This document shows, in pieces, positions 1-7,538 of a DNA stretch of 15,508 bases. The stretch comes from JAUZQZ01 sp036985955 (lineage in GTDB: Bacteria; Pseudomonadota; Zetaproteobacteria; Mariprofundales; Mariprofundaceae), in the NCBI GenBank assembly GCA_036985955.1, contig BTQQ01000025.1, positions 1 to 15,508 on the forward strand. Direction: 5' to 3'. The translations under genes and the position numbers were made by a program. Numbering within the stretch: position 1 is the first letter of the stretch; each line of letters opens with the position of its first letter. The notes below the pieces were generated by a model that was not told the origin of the DNA, made no database searches, and saw nothing but the letters and a program-made list of their open reading frames with translations.

Positions 1-158
1 CGTCGAATCAGTGCTGAATGTCCATCCTGCTGACGCAGTTCGCTAACCGACACGCCTGAGATATACGACAGGTAGGCTGGCACCAACGGCAATACACAGG
101 GCGATAAAAATGATAACAATCCGGCAATCAAGGCACCGGCCAATGTAACCTCAATCAT
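1..158 (-). CDS. ccdA: Cytochrome c biogenesis protein CcdA / DsbD-type membrane domain, N-terminal part only
   Basis: Only the first 52 codons are inside the window; the gene continues past base 1. Members of this family carry electrons from cytoplasmic thioredoxin across the inner membrane to periplasmic thiol proteins, for cytochrome c maturation or disulfide reduction. What is visible is the diagnostic first membrane segment, with LSPCVLPLVPAYLSY at residues 18-32. Cys21 sits in the SPCVLP motif and is expected to be the first redox Cys of the pair. The ATG at 158-156 is preceded by a strong AAGGAGA ribosome binding site about 6 bases upstream, which fixes the start. The start overlaps the 3' end of the truncated HD-GYP gene by 8 bases. 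The family call is firm. Whether it is a short CcdA or part of a longer DsbD-like fusion cannot be seen here. Confidence 0.88.
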   Translation of the reverse strand, partial: MIEVTLAGALIAGLLSFLSPCVLPLVPAYLSYISGVSVSELRQQDGHSALIR

Positions 159-483
159 TCAAATCTCCTTTATCTGCATCGAAAACATCACAGATGCCCA
201 CGATTCGACCCTCAACTGCTATAGCATCAGCTTTCAGTCCCTTGGGATAACCGGAACCATCCCACTTTTCGTGATGGGTCAGCGCAATAGAAGAAGCCAT
301 CTTCATCAATTTGGATTGAAGGTTGTCACCGATTATTCTGGCTCCAATTTCTGGGTGCTGCCGGATCAATTGCCATTCATCAGCATCCAGAGGCCCTTCT
401 TTCAATAAAATATGATCTGGTATGCCGATCTTGCCTAAATCATACATGGGCGATGTCGCTTCCACCAGATCCACATGTTCCAT
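151..483 (-). CDS. Truncated HD-GYP domain protein, probably a degenerate remnant
   Basis: HD-GYP proteins are usually c-di-GMP phosphodiesterases with an N-terminal sensor or receiver domain and a full HD-GYP domain of about 180 residues. This 110-residue frame keeps only the middle of the domain. GKIGIPD is at 17-23, RQHPEIG at 41-47, THHEKWDGSGYP at 69-80, and a DVFDA motif lies near the C-terminus, just before which homologues would continue. The position that should read HD reads YD (residues 14-15), so a metal ligand is missing, and no sensor domain remains. The ATG at 483-481 follows the atpC stop by one base and has a GGGAGG site inside the atpC end. The 3' end overlaps the start of ccdA by 8 bases. 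I infer a gene remnant, possibly still translated through coupling, and unlikely to hydrolyse c-di-GMP. A pseudogene label would also be fair. Confidence 0.7.
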   Translation of the reverse strand: MEHVDLVEATSPMYDLGKIGIPDHILLKEGPLDADEWQLIRQHPEIGARIIGDNLQSKLMKMASSIALTHHEKWDGSGYPKGLKADAIAVEGRIVGICDVFDADKGDLND

Positions 484-484
484 A

Positions 485-907
485 TCAATGCCTCCCTGGT
501 GTTTTTCTGATAACGGAAAGCCGGGCAACGGCTATTTCCAGCTCCATAAGCGCCTTGCCCACATTTCCAGGATGTGAAGCCCGAAACCGGCCTCGGGCAA
601 GTTGGACTGCCTGCTTGGCGCGCGATGCATCAATTTGATCCGATCGCTCAATGGCATCGGCCAGAATCGTCACGCTATCCGGCTGGACTTCCATAAACCC
701 GCCAAGAATTACCATCTCATCACGCTTCACCTCTGGACAATTGCAACCCGGAAGACAGTCGATGCGTAGAATGCCTGGTCGTAGAATCGCCAGCAAAGGA
801 GCATGATTCGAAAGTATTTTTAGCTCCCCATCGGCAGTCCTAGCGACGATCGAGCAAGCCTCGCTCCTATATATTTCACCCTCTACAGTCGCTATATGTG
901 TCTTCAA
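485..907 (-). CDS. atpC: F1F0 ATP synthase epsilon subunit, orphan copy
   Basis: Epsilon is the small rotor-stalk subunit of F1 that couples gamma to the c-ring and can inhibit ATP hydrolysis. The 140-residue protein has the family pattern: EGEIY at 9-13, HAPLLAIL at 35-42 followed by RPGILRI, GGFMEVQPDSVTILAD at 69-84, and a helical C-terminal part from about 85. No other ATP synthase gene is visible on either side; upstream is glgP and downstream an HD-GYP remnant. The start is a TTG at 907-905. No ATG lies in a sensible place, and the TTG overlaps the stop of a 13-codon leader frame, suggesting coupled translation. Unusual for the family is a Cys cluster, C51, C55 and C57, in the loop between strands of the beta sandwich. 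It may modulate the main F1 or belong to a second ATPase encoded elsewhere; both are guesses. Confidence 0.85.
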   Translation of the reverse strand: MKTHIATVEGEIYRSEACSIVARTADGELKILSNHAPLLAILRPGILRIDCLPGCNCPEVKRDEMVILGGFMEVQPDSVTILADAIERSDQIDASRAKQAVQLARGRFRASHPGNVGKALMELEIAVARLSVIRKTPGRH

Positions 908-945
908 AATGCAGCCGTGCTTCCATTTTTATGGAGGTTATTCAT
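904..945 (-). CDS. Possible 13-codon leader peptide overlapping the atpC start
   Basis: ATG at 945-943 opens a frame reading MNNLHKNGSTAAF and stopping with TGA at 906-904. It has a good AGGAGA ribosome binding site six bases upstream, while the atpC TTG start has none of its own. The TGA overlaps the TTG as TTGA, a common arrangement for termination-reinitiation. The peptide has no recognisable motif. It may be a translated leader that delivers ribosomes to atpC, or a leftover of an earlier upstream coding region. Confidence 0.35.
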   Translation of the reverse strand: MNNLHKNGSTAAF

Positions 946-959
946 ATAGGTTCTCCTAT
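946..959 (-). promoter_or_regulatory. Ribosome binding site inside a small palindrome, upstream of the atpC leader
   Basis: On the coding strand the sequence ATAGG-AGAA-CCTAT is a perfect 5-bp inverted repeat whose left arm and loop contain the AGGAGA ribosome binding site. If it folds in the transcript it would partly hide that site. The stem is short, so the effect may be weak. The rest of the 121-base gap between glgP and atpC shows no convincing promoter or terminator. Confidence 0.3.
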
Positions 960-1028
960 CAAACATGATGCATATCCCTGTTTCTCTGCTGTTTGATCAC
1001 CGAACAGGCGAAAGCGATGGCATGGTAT

Positions 1029-2729
1029 TTAACGCACATAGGCCTCGGCGGCATAACGGCGCATCATGCGGTGGCTGTTGAAATAGGAGGCATTCTTGCT
1101 GATCGCGCCCTTCATGACCGCGATCCAGCTGCCCCGATCACCGTAGTAAAGCGGCAGGACAACCTTTTCCAGCTTATCATAGAGCGAAGATGCATCGCCG
1201 CCGTTGGCTGCTTCCCCGCTACCGCCGATGGCCCAGCCGGTGATGCCCTCGATGCAGCCCTCGATCCACCAGCCGTCGAGCACGGACAGGTTGGGCACGC
1301 CGTTGAAAGCGGCTTTCATGCCGCTGGTACCGGAGGCCTCCATCGGTTTGAGCGGCGTGTTCAGCCATACATCCACGCCCGAGACCATAGATAATGCGAT
1401 GTCCATATCGTAATTCGGGATATAGGCCATGGGGATGATGCCCGAGAGCTCGTGCATGTGATGATGCAACTCCTCAATCAGGTGATGGCCTGGTTCATCC
1501 CTGGGGTGGGCCTTGCCGGATAGCACGATCTGGAAGGGGTGCCTTTCGGCGATAGCCTTTAAGCGCGCCATGTCGGTGAATAAAAGATCCGCACGTTTAT
1601 AAGCGGTCATACGCCGGGCGAAACCGAGGATGGGAAGTTCCGGTTTGAGCTTGGTTCCGGTGAGGGAGCGAACCTTGTCGATCAAGCCCTGCCTGGCCTG
1701 AGCATGGGCCTCCCAGATCGCCTCATCGGGGATACAGCACTCCGCGCGCACCAAAATCTCCGCCTCGTGGCACCAGCCGGGAAGGTGGGCGCTGAAAAGC
1801 TCGCGGTATGGCGGGGATACCCAGGTGAAGGGGTGGACTCCGTTGGTGACGGCACGTACATGGTAGCCGGGAAACAGCTTTCTGGAAACCTCCGCATGCC
1901 GCTTGGCGACACCGTTGACATATTCACTGAGATTTATGGCCAGCCGGGTCATGTTGAGGTTATCGTTACCTGCCAGCAGCTTCAGGGTATCCGGATCAAC
2001 CACCTCGGCCATGATCCGCCGCACCAGATCATAAGAAAAACGATCCTGGCCGGCCTCCACCGGCGTATGGGTGGTGAAATCGCACAACTCGCGCACGCGC
2101 GGAAGATCATATGCCGACTCGCCGGGACGCACATCCTCTTGCGGATAGGCATGGCGGTGCAGCAGCTCCAGCGCCAGTAGGGCGGAATGACCCTCGTTCA
2201 TATGGTACTGGCGCAGCGTGAAGCCCAAAGCCTGCAACAGGCGTATGCCGCCAATCCCCAGCACAATTTCCTGTTTGAGCCGGTAGGCATCGTCGCCGCC
2301 ATAGAGGTAATGTGTGATCTCCCGATCCGCGGGCTGGTTCTCATCGATATCCGTATCGAGCAGGATGACCGGAATCTCGCCGTTCATATGCCCCTTGAGC
2401 ACATACAGCCAGCCGGCGACCCACACCGGTCTGCCCTCGATGGATACGGCCACCTTGGCCTCCAGCGGGGTGGCCCAGCGCGAAGGCTCCCAGGGGGAGG
2501 GGTGCTCAATCTGTCTTCCCCGGACATCGATCTCCTGTTCGAAATAGCCGGCATGGCTGATGAGGCTGACCGCCACCATGGGGATTTCCAGGTCGGCGGC
2601 CGAACGCATGGTATCACCGGCCAGCACGCCCAGGCCACCACTGTAGGTAGAGATGTCGTTTTGCAGTGCGATCTCCATGGAGAAGTAGGCGATGCGCGGC
2701 GTGCGCGTGAATTGGTCAAGATGGGTCAT
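1029..2729 (-). CDS. glgP: Alpha-glucan phosphorylase (short GT35 form)
   Basis: Cytoplasmic PLP enzyme that releases glucose 1-phosphate from glycogen or maltodextrin by phosphorolysis. The 566-residue length fits the shorter bacterial and archaeal alpha-glucan phosphorylases rather than the roughly 800-residue E. coli type. The N-terminus IAYFSMEIAL at 13-22 and STYSGGLGVLAGD at 28-40 are typical of that subgroup. The PLP-lysine motif MEASGTSGMKAAFNG lies at 463-477 with Lys472 as the expected Schiff-base residue. RRMTAYKRADLL at 372-383 and SGKAHPRD at 404-411 match the phosphate and cofactor region. The ATG at 2729-2727 has an AAGGAGA site 7 bases upstream. The gene follows xfp by 21 bases with no room for a separate promoter, so it is probably last in the permease-ackA-xfp-glgP unit. 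It would feed glycogen carbon towards the phosphoketolase. Confidence 0.94.
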   Translation of the reverse strand: MTHLDQFTRTPRIAYFSMEIALQNDISTYSGGLGVLAGDTMRSAADLEIPMVAVSLISHAGYFEQEIDVRGRQIEHPSPWEPSRWATPLEAKVAVSIEGRPVWVAGWLYVLKGHMNGEIPVILLDTDIDENQPADREITHYLYGGDDAYRLKQEIVLGIGGIRLLQALGFTLRQYHMNEGHSALLALELLHRHAYPQEDVRPGESAYDLPRVRELCDFTTHTPVEAGQDRFSYDLVRRIMAEVVDPDTLKLLAGNDNLNMTRLAINLSEYVNGVAKRHAEVSRKLFPGYHVRAVTNGVHPFTWVSPPYRELFSAHLPGWCHEAEILVRAECCIPDEAIWEAHAQARQGLIDKVRSLTGTKLKPELPILGFARRMTAYKRADLLFTDMARLKAIAERHPFQIVLSGKAHPRDEPGHHLIEELHHHMHELSGIIPMAYIPNYDMDIALSMVSGVDVWLNTPLKPMEASGTSGMKAAFNGVPNLSVLDGWWIEGCIEGITGWAIGGSGEAANGGDASSLYDKLEKVVLPLYYGDRGSWIAVMKGAISKNASYFNSHRMMRRYAAEAYVR

Positions 2730-2750
2730 GGTTGTATCTCCTTTGGTTCA

Positions 2751-5126
2751 TCAATCCGGCCATTTCCAGTTGCGCACCTCGGGCATATCCTCGCCATGTT
2801 GGGTAATATACTGTTTATGCTCAATCAGTTTATCGCGCATAGACTGTTTGATGTATGCCGTTCTGGAACCCAGTCCGGGCACCCTGTCCAACACATCCTC
2901 CACCAGATGAAAGCGATCCAGATCATTGCGCACCACCATGTCGAACGGCGTCGATGTCGAGCCCTCCTCCTTGTAGCCGCGCACATGCATTTTGAAATGG
3001 CACCTGCGGCGATAGGTCAGGCGGTGGATAAGCCATGGGTAGCCATGGTAAGCAAAGATAACGGGGGTGTCCGCCGGGAACAGGGTGTCGAAGCCCTTGT
3101 CGTCCAGCCCGTGGGGATGCTCGCTCTTTGGCTGTAGCGTCATCAGATCCACAACGTTGATCATCCTGATTTTCAAATCAGGAAGATGCTGGCGCAGCAG
3201 CGCAATGGCGGCCAGCACCTCCAGCGTCGGCACATCTCCGGCCGCCGCCATGACCACATCCGGCACCGATCCCTGATCGTTGCTCGCCCACTCCCAGATA
3301 CCGATACCGGCGGTGCAGTGTTTGATGGCCGCATCCATATTGAGCCACTGGAGATCAGGTTGCTTGCCGGCGACAATGACATTGATGAAATCATGGCTGC
3401 GCAGGCAGTGATCGGCGACCGACAGCAGACAATTGGCATCCGGCGGCAGATAAACGCGAATGATGTCCGCCTTTTTGTTGACGACATGATCGATAAAGCC
3501 GGGATCCTGATGGGAAAAACCGTTGTGATCCTGTCGCCAGACATGCGAGGTGAGCAGATAGTTGAGCGAGGCGATGGGCCGCCGCCACGGAATCTCCTTG
3601 CTCACCTTGAGCCACTTGGCATGCTGGTTAAACATGGAATCCACAATGTGAATAAATGCTTCATAGCAGGAAAACAGACCGTGACGGCCAGTGAGCAGAT
3701 AGCCCTCCAGCCAGCCCTGACAGGTGTGCTCGCTCAATATTTCCATGACGCGTCCGTCCGGCGACAGGTGATCGTCTTCCGGCAGCATGCCGGCCTGCCA
3801 GGCGCGGCCGGTGACCTCAAACAGCGCCGCCAGACGGTTGGAGGCCGTCTCGTCCGGGCCGACGACGCGGAAATTACGCGTCTGCATGTTGAGCCGCATG
3901 ACATCGCGCAGAAACGTCCCCATCACCCTTGTCGCTTCGGCCAGCGACTGTCCGGGCCGCGGCGCCGCCACGGCGTAATCACGGAAATCGGGTAACTTCA
4001 GCGGCTTGAGAAGCAATCCGCCGTTGGTGTGAGGATTGGAGCCCATGCGCCGCTCTCCGGCAGGGGCCAACGCCTGTAAGCCGGGGATCAGGGTTCCGTT
4101 TTCATCAAACAGTTCTTCCGGCCGGTAGCTGTGCATCCACTCCTCCAGCAGTTGGAGATGTTCTGGCCTGGCCGCCAGTTCGCCGAAAGGCACCTGATGC
4201 GAACGCCAGGAACCCTCGGCCTTTTTGCCATCCACCTCTTTTGGCCCGGTCCAGCCCTTGGGGCTGCGCAGGATGATCATGGGCCAGCGCGGCCGTTTGG
4301 CGATGCCATGGGCGCGGGCTGCCTGCTGAATCTCTCTGATCCTGTCCGCGACCGTATCCAGCGTGGCCGCCATTTTCTGATGCATGGCTTCAGGCTCGGA
4401 GCCTTCCACGAACCATGGTTCATATCCGTAGCCGATGAGCAGGCTCTCCAGTTCCTCGCGGTCGATACGCGCCAGAATTGTGGGATTAGCGATCTTGTAG
4501 CCATTGAGATGCAGGATGGGAAGCACCGCGCCGTCGCTTGCCGGGTTGAGGAACTTGTTGCTATGCCATGCCGTGGCCAGCGGCCCTGTCTCCGCCTCGC
4601 CGTCGCCCACGACGCAGGCCGCGATGAGATCGGGATTGTCGAAGACCGCGCCAAAGGCATGCGACAGCGAGTAACCGAGCTCGCCGCCTTCGTGGATGGA
4701 GCCGGGCGTTTCGGGCGCCACATGGCTGGGTATCCCGCCGGGAAAGGAGAACTGTCTGAACAGCTGCTTCATGCCGCCGGCATCGCGGCCAATGTTCGGA
4801 TAAACCTCGCTGTAGGTTCCCTCAAGGTAAGTGTTGGCCACCAGCCCGGGGCCGCCATGTCCCGGCCCGGCGATGTACATCATGTTCAGGTTACGTTCAT
4901 TAATGACACGGTTCAGATGCGCATAGATGAAGTTCAGGCCGGGCGTAGTGCCCCAATGTCCGAGCAATCGAGGCTTGACGTGTTCGAGGCGCAAGGGTTC
5001 CTTCAGCAGAGGATTGTCGAGCAGGTAGATTTGCCCCACGGAGAGATAGTTGGCCGCCCGCCACCAGGCATTGATGCCGTGCAACATATTCGCTGAAAGC
5101 GGCTTTTCATTCGCTGATTTGTTCAT
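2751..5126 (-). CDS. xfp: Xylulose-5-phosphate/fructose-6-phosphate phosphoketolase
   Basis: TPP-dependent enzyme that uses phosphate to split xylulose 5-phosphate (and often fructose 6-phosphate) into acetyl phosphate plus glyceraldehyde 3-phosphate or erythrose 4-phosphate. The 791-residue length matches the family. GHWGTTPG at 56-63, IAGPGHGGPG at 85-94 and GGIPSHVAPETPG at 130-142 carry His57, His90 and His135, which correspond to conserved active-site His residues. The TPP/Mg motif GDGEAETGPLAT is at 174-185, and further on come YEAFIHIVDSM and HVWRQDHNGFSHQDPG. The start is the ATG at 5126-5124, with a GCAGGAGG site just before it. The frame stays open further upstream, to 5462, but that part lies inside ackA and does not resemble phosphoketolase. 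The gene overlaps the ackA 3' end by 20 bases, which points to co-translation with the enzyme that consumes its product. Confidence 0.96.
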   Translation of the reverse strand: MNKSANEKPLSANMLHGINAWWRAANYLSVGQIYLLDNPLLKEPLRLEHVKPRLLGHWGTTPGLNFIYAHLNRVINERNLNMMYIAGPGHGGPGLVANTYLEGTYSEVYPNIGRDAGGMKQLFRQFSFPGGIPSHVAPETPGSIHEGGELGYSLSHAFGAVFDNPDLIAACVVGDGEAETGPLATAWHSNKFLNPASDGAVLPILHLNGYKIANPTILARIDREELESLLIGYGYEPWFVEGSEPEAMHQKMAATLDTVADRIREIQQAARAHGIAKRPRWPMIILRSPKGWTGPKEVDGKKAEGSWRSHQVPFGELAARPEHLQLLEEWMHSYRPEELFDENGTLIPGLQALAPAGERRMGSNPHTNGGLLLKPLKLPDFRDYAVAAPRPGQSLAEATRVMGTFLRDVMRLNMQTRNFRVVGPDETASNRLAALFEVTGRAWQAGMLPEDDHLSPDGRVMEILSEHTCQGWLEGYLLTGRHGLFSCYEAFIHIVDSMFNQHAKWLKVSKEIPWRRPIASLNYLLTSHVWRQDHNGFSHQDPGFIDHVVNKKADIIRVYLPPDANCLLSVADHCLRSHDFINVIVAGKQPDLQWLNMDAAIKHCTAGIGIWEWASNDQGSVPDVVMAAAGDVPTLEVLAAIALLRQHLPDLKIRMINVVDLMTLQPKSEHPHGLDDKGFDTLFPADTPVIFAYHGYPWLIHRLTYRRRCHFKMHVRGYKEEGSTSTPFDMVVRNDLDRFHLVEDVLDRVPGLGSRTAYIKQSMRDKLIEHKQYITQHGEDMPEVRNWKWPD

Positions 5127-6255
5127 GTATGCCTCCTGCGGCATCGCGCCACACAATATTTTCGGCTTCCCGGGCCAATACCAAAGCTTCATCAACCGCC
5201 ATAACCCATGTCTGCACGCCCGCTCCCGGCGCGCTGACAAGAGATTCACCGCCTCTGGCCGCTGCGTTCGCCCGGCCGTCAAGAGCAATGCCGAGGCACT
5301 CAAGACCATTGAGGATGCCTGCCCGTATGGATGGACAGTGCTCGCCCACGCCGCCGCCGAACAGGATGCCGTCCACGCCGCCGAGCGCCGCCACATAGGC
5401 GCCGATGTATTTGCGGGCGCGATAGCAGTAGAGATCGATAGCCAGCCGGGCATCCGCATCATCGGAAGCCAGCAACCGGCGCATGTCGCCGCTCTTCCCC
5501 GACATGCCGAGCAGCCCGCTCTCCCGGTTCAGCATCCGCTCCAATGCTGCGCCGTCCAGGCCGGCCTCGCGCTGCAAATGGACCAGCACACCCGCATCCA
5601 CGTCTCCCGGGCGCGTTGCCATCACCAGACCCTCAAGGGGCGAAAACCCCATGGAGGTATCCTTGGGAAGGTCACCCTTCATGGCCGTGATAGAGCAGCC
5701 GGAACCGAGCTGCAGGGAGATTACCCTGCCACCATCCGCAAGATCGGGGCGTAACGCCCGCCAGCGCCGCCACATGGCCTGATGAGCGATGCCGTGGAAG
5801 CCGTAGCGTCGCAGGCCATGCTTGCGGACCAGTTCGTGCGGCAGGGCATAAATGGCGGCAACCTCCGGAAGTGCGGCGTAGAAAGCGGTGTCGAACACCG
5901 CCATCTGAGGAAGCGCCGATCCCAATACCTCGCGGCAGGCGCGCACGCCGGCCAGAGCGGGCGGGTTGTGCAGTGGCGCCAGATACGCCAAATCCGCGAT
6001 TGCCTTCTCCTCCCCGGCATGCAGCAGGCAGGGTGTGGTGAAGGCGCCGCCGCCATGCACGATACGATGGGCGACAACCGCGACATTTTTCAGCCCGTGC
6101 ATCCGCACAAAGTCGCGAAGAATCGGGGCATAGGGTTCTGCCGCTGCGGGCTCGTGGAGCGCAGCCAGCCGATGCGGGCCTGCGCCGTTGAAGCCGAACG
6201 CATCCAGCCGCAGGGATGAACTGCCGACATTCATGGTCAGAATGATCTGTTTCAT
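5107..6255 (-). CDS. ackA: Acetate kinase
   Basis: Interconverts acetyl phosphate plus ADP with acetate plus ATP; next to xfp the likely direction is ATP synthesis from phosphoketolase-made acetyl phosphate. The 382-residue protein has NVGSSSLRL at 9-17, AHRIVHGGG at 62-70 (Arg64), FDTAF at 121-125 (Asp122), RRYGFHG at 149-155 (His154), DTSMGFSPLEGL at 199-210, ATRPGD at 213-218 (Arg215) and GGGVGEH at 300-306. All are family positions. Two small departures are YGFHGIAH where YGFHGTSH is usual, and GEH for GEN near the C-terminus. I chose the ATG at 6255-6253 because it gives the standard MKxxxL N-terminus. An in-frame ATG at 6288 overlaps the permease stop as ATGA and would add 11 residues; coupling may favour it. 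No pta gene is visible nearby. Confidence 0.94.
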   Translation of the reverse strand: MKQIILTMNVGSSSLRLDAFGFNGAGPHRLAALHEPAAAEPYAPILRDFVRMHGLKNVAVVAHRIVHGGGAFTTPCLLHAGEEKAIADLAYLAPLHNPPALAGVRACREVLGSALPQMAVFDTAFYAALPEVAAIYALPHELVRKHGLRRYGFHGIAHQAMWRRWRALRPDLADGGRVISLQLGSGCSITAMKGDLPKDTSMGFSPLEGLVMATRPGDVDAGVLVHLQREAGLDGAALERMLNRESGLLGMSGKSGDMRRLLASDDADARLAIDLYCYRARKYIGAYVAALGGVDGILFGGGVGEHCPSIRAGILNGLECLGIALDGRANAAARGGESLVSAPGAGVQTWVMAVDEALVLAREAENIVWRDAAGGIHEQISE

Positions 6256-6284
6256 GTGGATGTGGCGTTTGACAGCATTGTCGA

Positions 6285-7469
6285 TCATCCGGCCGGGACG
6301 GCAAATACGAGGACAAAGAGCAATGCCAGCGCCACGAGGATAAACCTTGCCCGTTCGCGGCGGTTTTGGCACACCGTAAATCCCACGAAGCATTGCAGCA
6401 GGTAATACAGCGCGAAAGCCCGCGATGCCAGCGTAACAATTTCAAATGTCGAACCCGACCAGGCAAGCGCCATGGCTGTGCCGCCGACCAGCAGATAGCC
6501 CCAGCGTTGACTCACGCGGCTATGTGTAACCTCTTCCATATTTGCCGCTGCCGCCATGGTGTCTGCTACCGCGGCGGAAAACTGTGAAAGGCCAGCAGCG
6601 ATAATGAGTGGTGCCGACAATAGTGCCGCGACCGCTGCGGTAATCCGAATCAGACTATTGGCCGTATATTCTCCGTTCAGGACGTGCACAACGGGCAGCG
6701 CCAGGGCGACAAAGGCGACGTAGACCGCGAGTGAAACATATTGCGACCATCGCGAGGCCCGTATTCGCGTCCAGGTATCGAAGCGGTAGCCGAGATAGCG
6801 GGGGGTTTCGAAACCCTGTACGACGATCAGGGTGCCTGCCACAATGGTCACCATTTCCCAGCCGGAGCGTTGCGGCATGGCCGGTAGTACGAAAGATCCT
6901 GCGTCCAGAAAGCTGTTGATGTCATAAATGGCGAATCCACCCAATAGCAGAGCCAGAATAAGCATCGTTGCGTATAAGGCCCAGCTCTCCAGTTTCTCCA
7001 GTGGCTTCAAGCCGCCCATGATACCGATAGCGGTGATCAGCCCTATCACCAGTGTGGTGAGCAGGCTCTTGTTGAAGCTCGAATCCATGGAGAAAGCACT
7101 GAGAACAAAGGCGCTCATGATGTGAATATAGAGGCATACCGATACGACATAGGCCGCAACGAGAGCAACATCCGACAGGCGTTCCAGCGTGAGCGTCATG
7201 CGTTTGTGGCCTGCCGCCAATACAGGTTCGGCACACAGAATATTGTGGCGCACAACCGCACCAGTATGGAAAGCGACAAAGGCCACCACAAGTATCGCCA
7301 ATACGGAATAGGGCCCCACGCTGCTGGCCAGAATGGGGACGATCACCAGAAAACCGCTGCCAAAAATGGAAGCCAGCGGTGAACTCATCGCCGGGATGAT
7401 CTTTGAGGCAGGCAGGGATTCGGGTTCGACCGCGCACCCATGCGAGATACGACCTTGCTCCTTCGTCAT
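6285..7469 (-). CDS. APC-like multi-pass membrane transporter of unknown substrate
   Basis: A 394-residue, very hydrophobic protein with about 11 predicted membrane segments, beginning near residue 30 and ending at the extreme C-terminus. The glycine-rich first segment (GSGFLVIVP), the broken-looking sixth segment (VQGFETPRY) and the overall spacing resemble amino-acid/polyamine/organocation (APC) superfamily carriers, but I do not recognise a specific family or substrate-binding motif. The ATG at 7469-7467 has a GGAG site about 8 bases upstream. The stop overlaps a possible upstream ackA start as ATGA, so it is probably cotranscribed with ackA and xfp. Acetate or another carboxylate is a reasonable guess for the substrate because of those neighbours. 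The last 15 codons occur again, slightly diverged, at 14218-14266. Confidence 0.72.
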   Translation of the reverse strand: MTKEQGRISHGCAVEPESLPASKIIPAMSSPLASIFGSGFLVIVPILASSVGPYSVLAILVVAFVAFHTGAVVRHNILCAEPVLAAGHKRMTLTLERLSDVALVAAYVVSVCLYIHIMSAFVLSAFSMDSSFNKSLLTTLVIGLITAIGIMGGLKPLEKLESWALYATMLILALLLGGFAIYDINSFLDAGSFVLPAMPQRSGWEMVTIVAGTLIVVQGFETPRYLGYRFDTWTRIRASRWSQYVSLAVYVAFVALALPVVHVLNGEYTANSLIRITAAVAALLSAPLIIAAGLSQFSAAVADTMAAAANMEEVTHSRVSQRWGYLLVGGTAMALAWSGSTFEIVTLASRAFALYYLLQCFVGFTVCQNRRERARFILVALALLFVLVFAVPAG

Positions 7470-7538
7470 GGGGCACTCCGCCTACAGGTTTGCCCGGCAT
7501 GCCTCATGTCACATGTTCGCATTGATACGGAGTTATTC

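Noticed and set aside
961..1028. Inverted repeat CCTGTT/AACAGG after glgP as a terminator
   Set aside because: Only 6 bp with a loop of about 20 bases and no T-run; too weak to list.
2187..3137. 316-codon open frame on the plus strand
   Set aside because: It lies antisense to glgP and the xfp 3' end, crosses the boundary between them, and has no recognisable domain or ribosome binding site. It is a shadow of GC-rich coding DNA.
4131..5096. 321-codon open frame on the plus strand
   Set aside because: Wholly antisense to the well-supported xfp gene, with no family resemblance.
5127..5462. 112-residue N-terminal extension of phosphoketolase
   Set aside because: It lies inside ackA, has no phosphoketolase similarity, and the ATG at 5126 has a strong ribosome binding site and the normal family N-terminus.
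5672..6466. 264-codon minus-strand frame across ackA and the permease end
   Set aside because: Out of frame with both genes, whose motifs are intact; the translation is Arg/Cys-rich noise.
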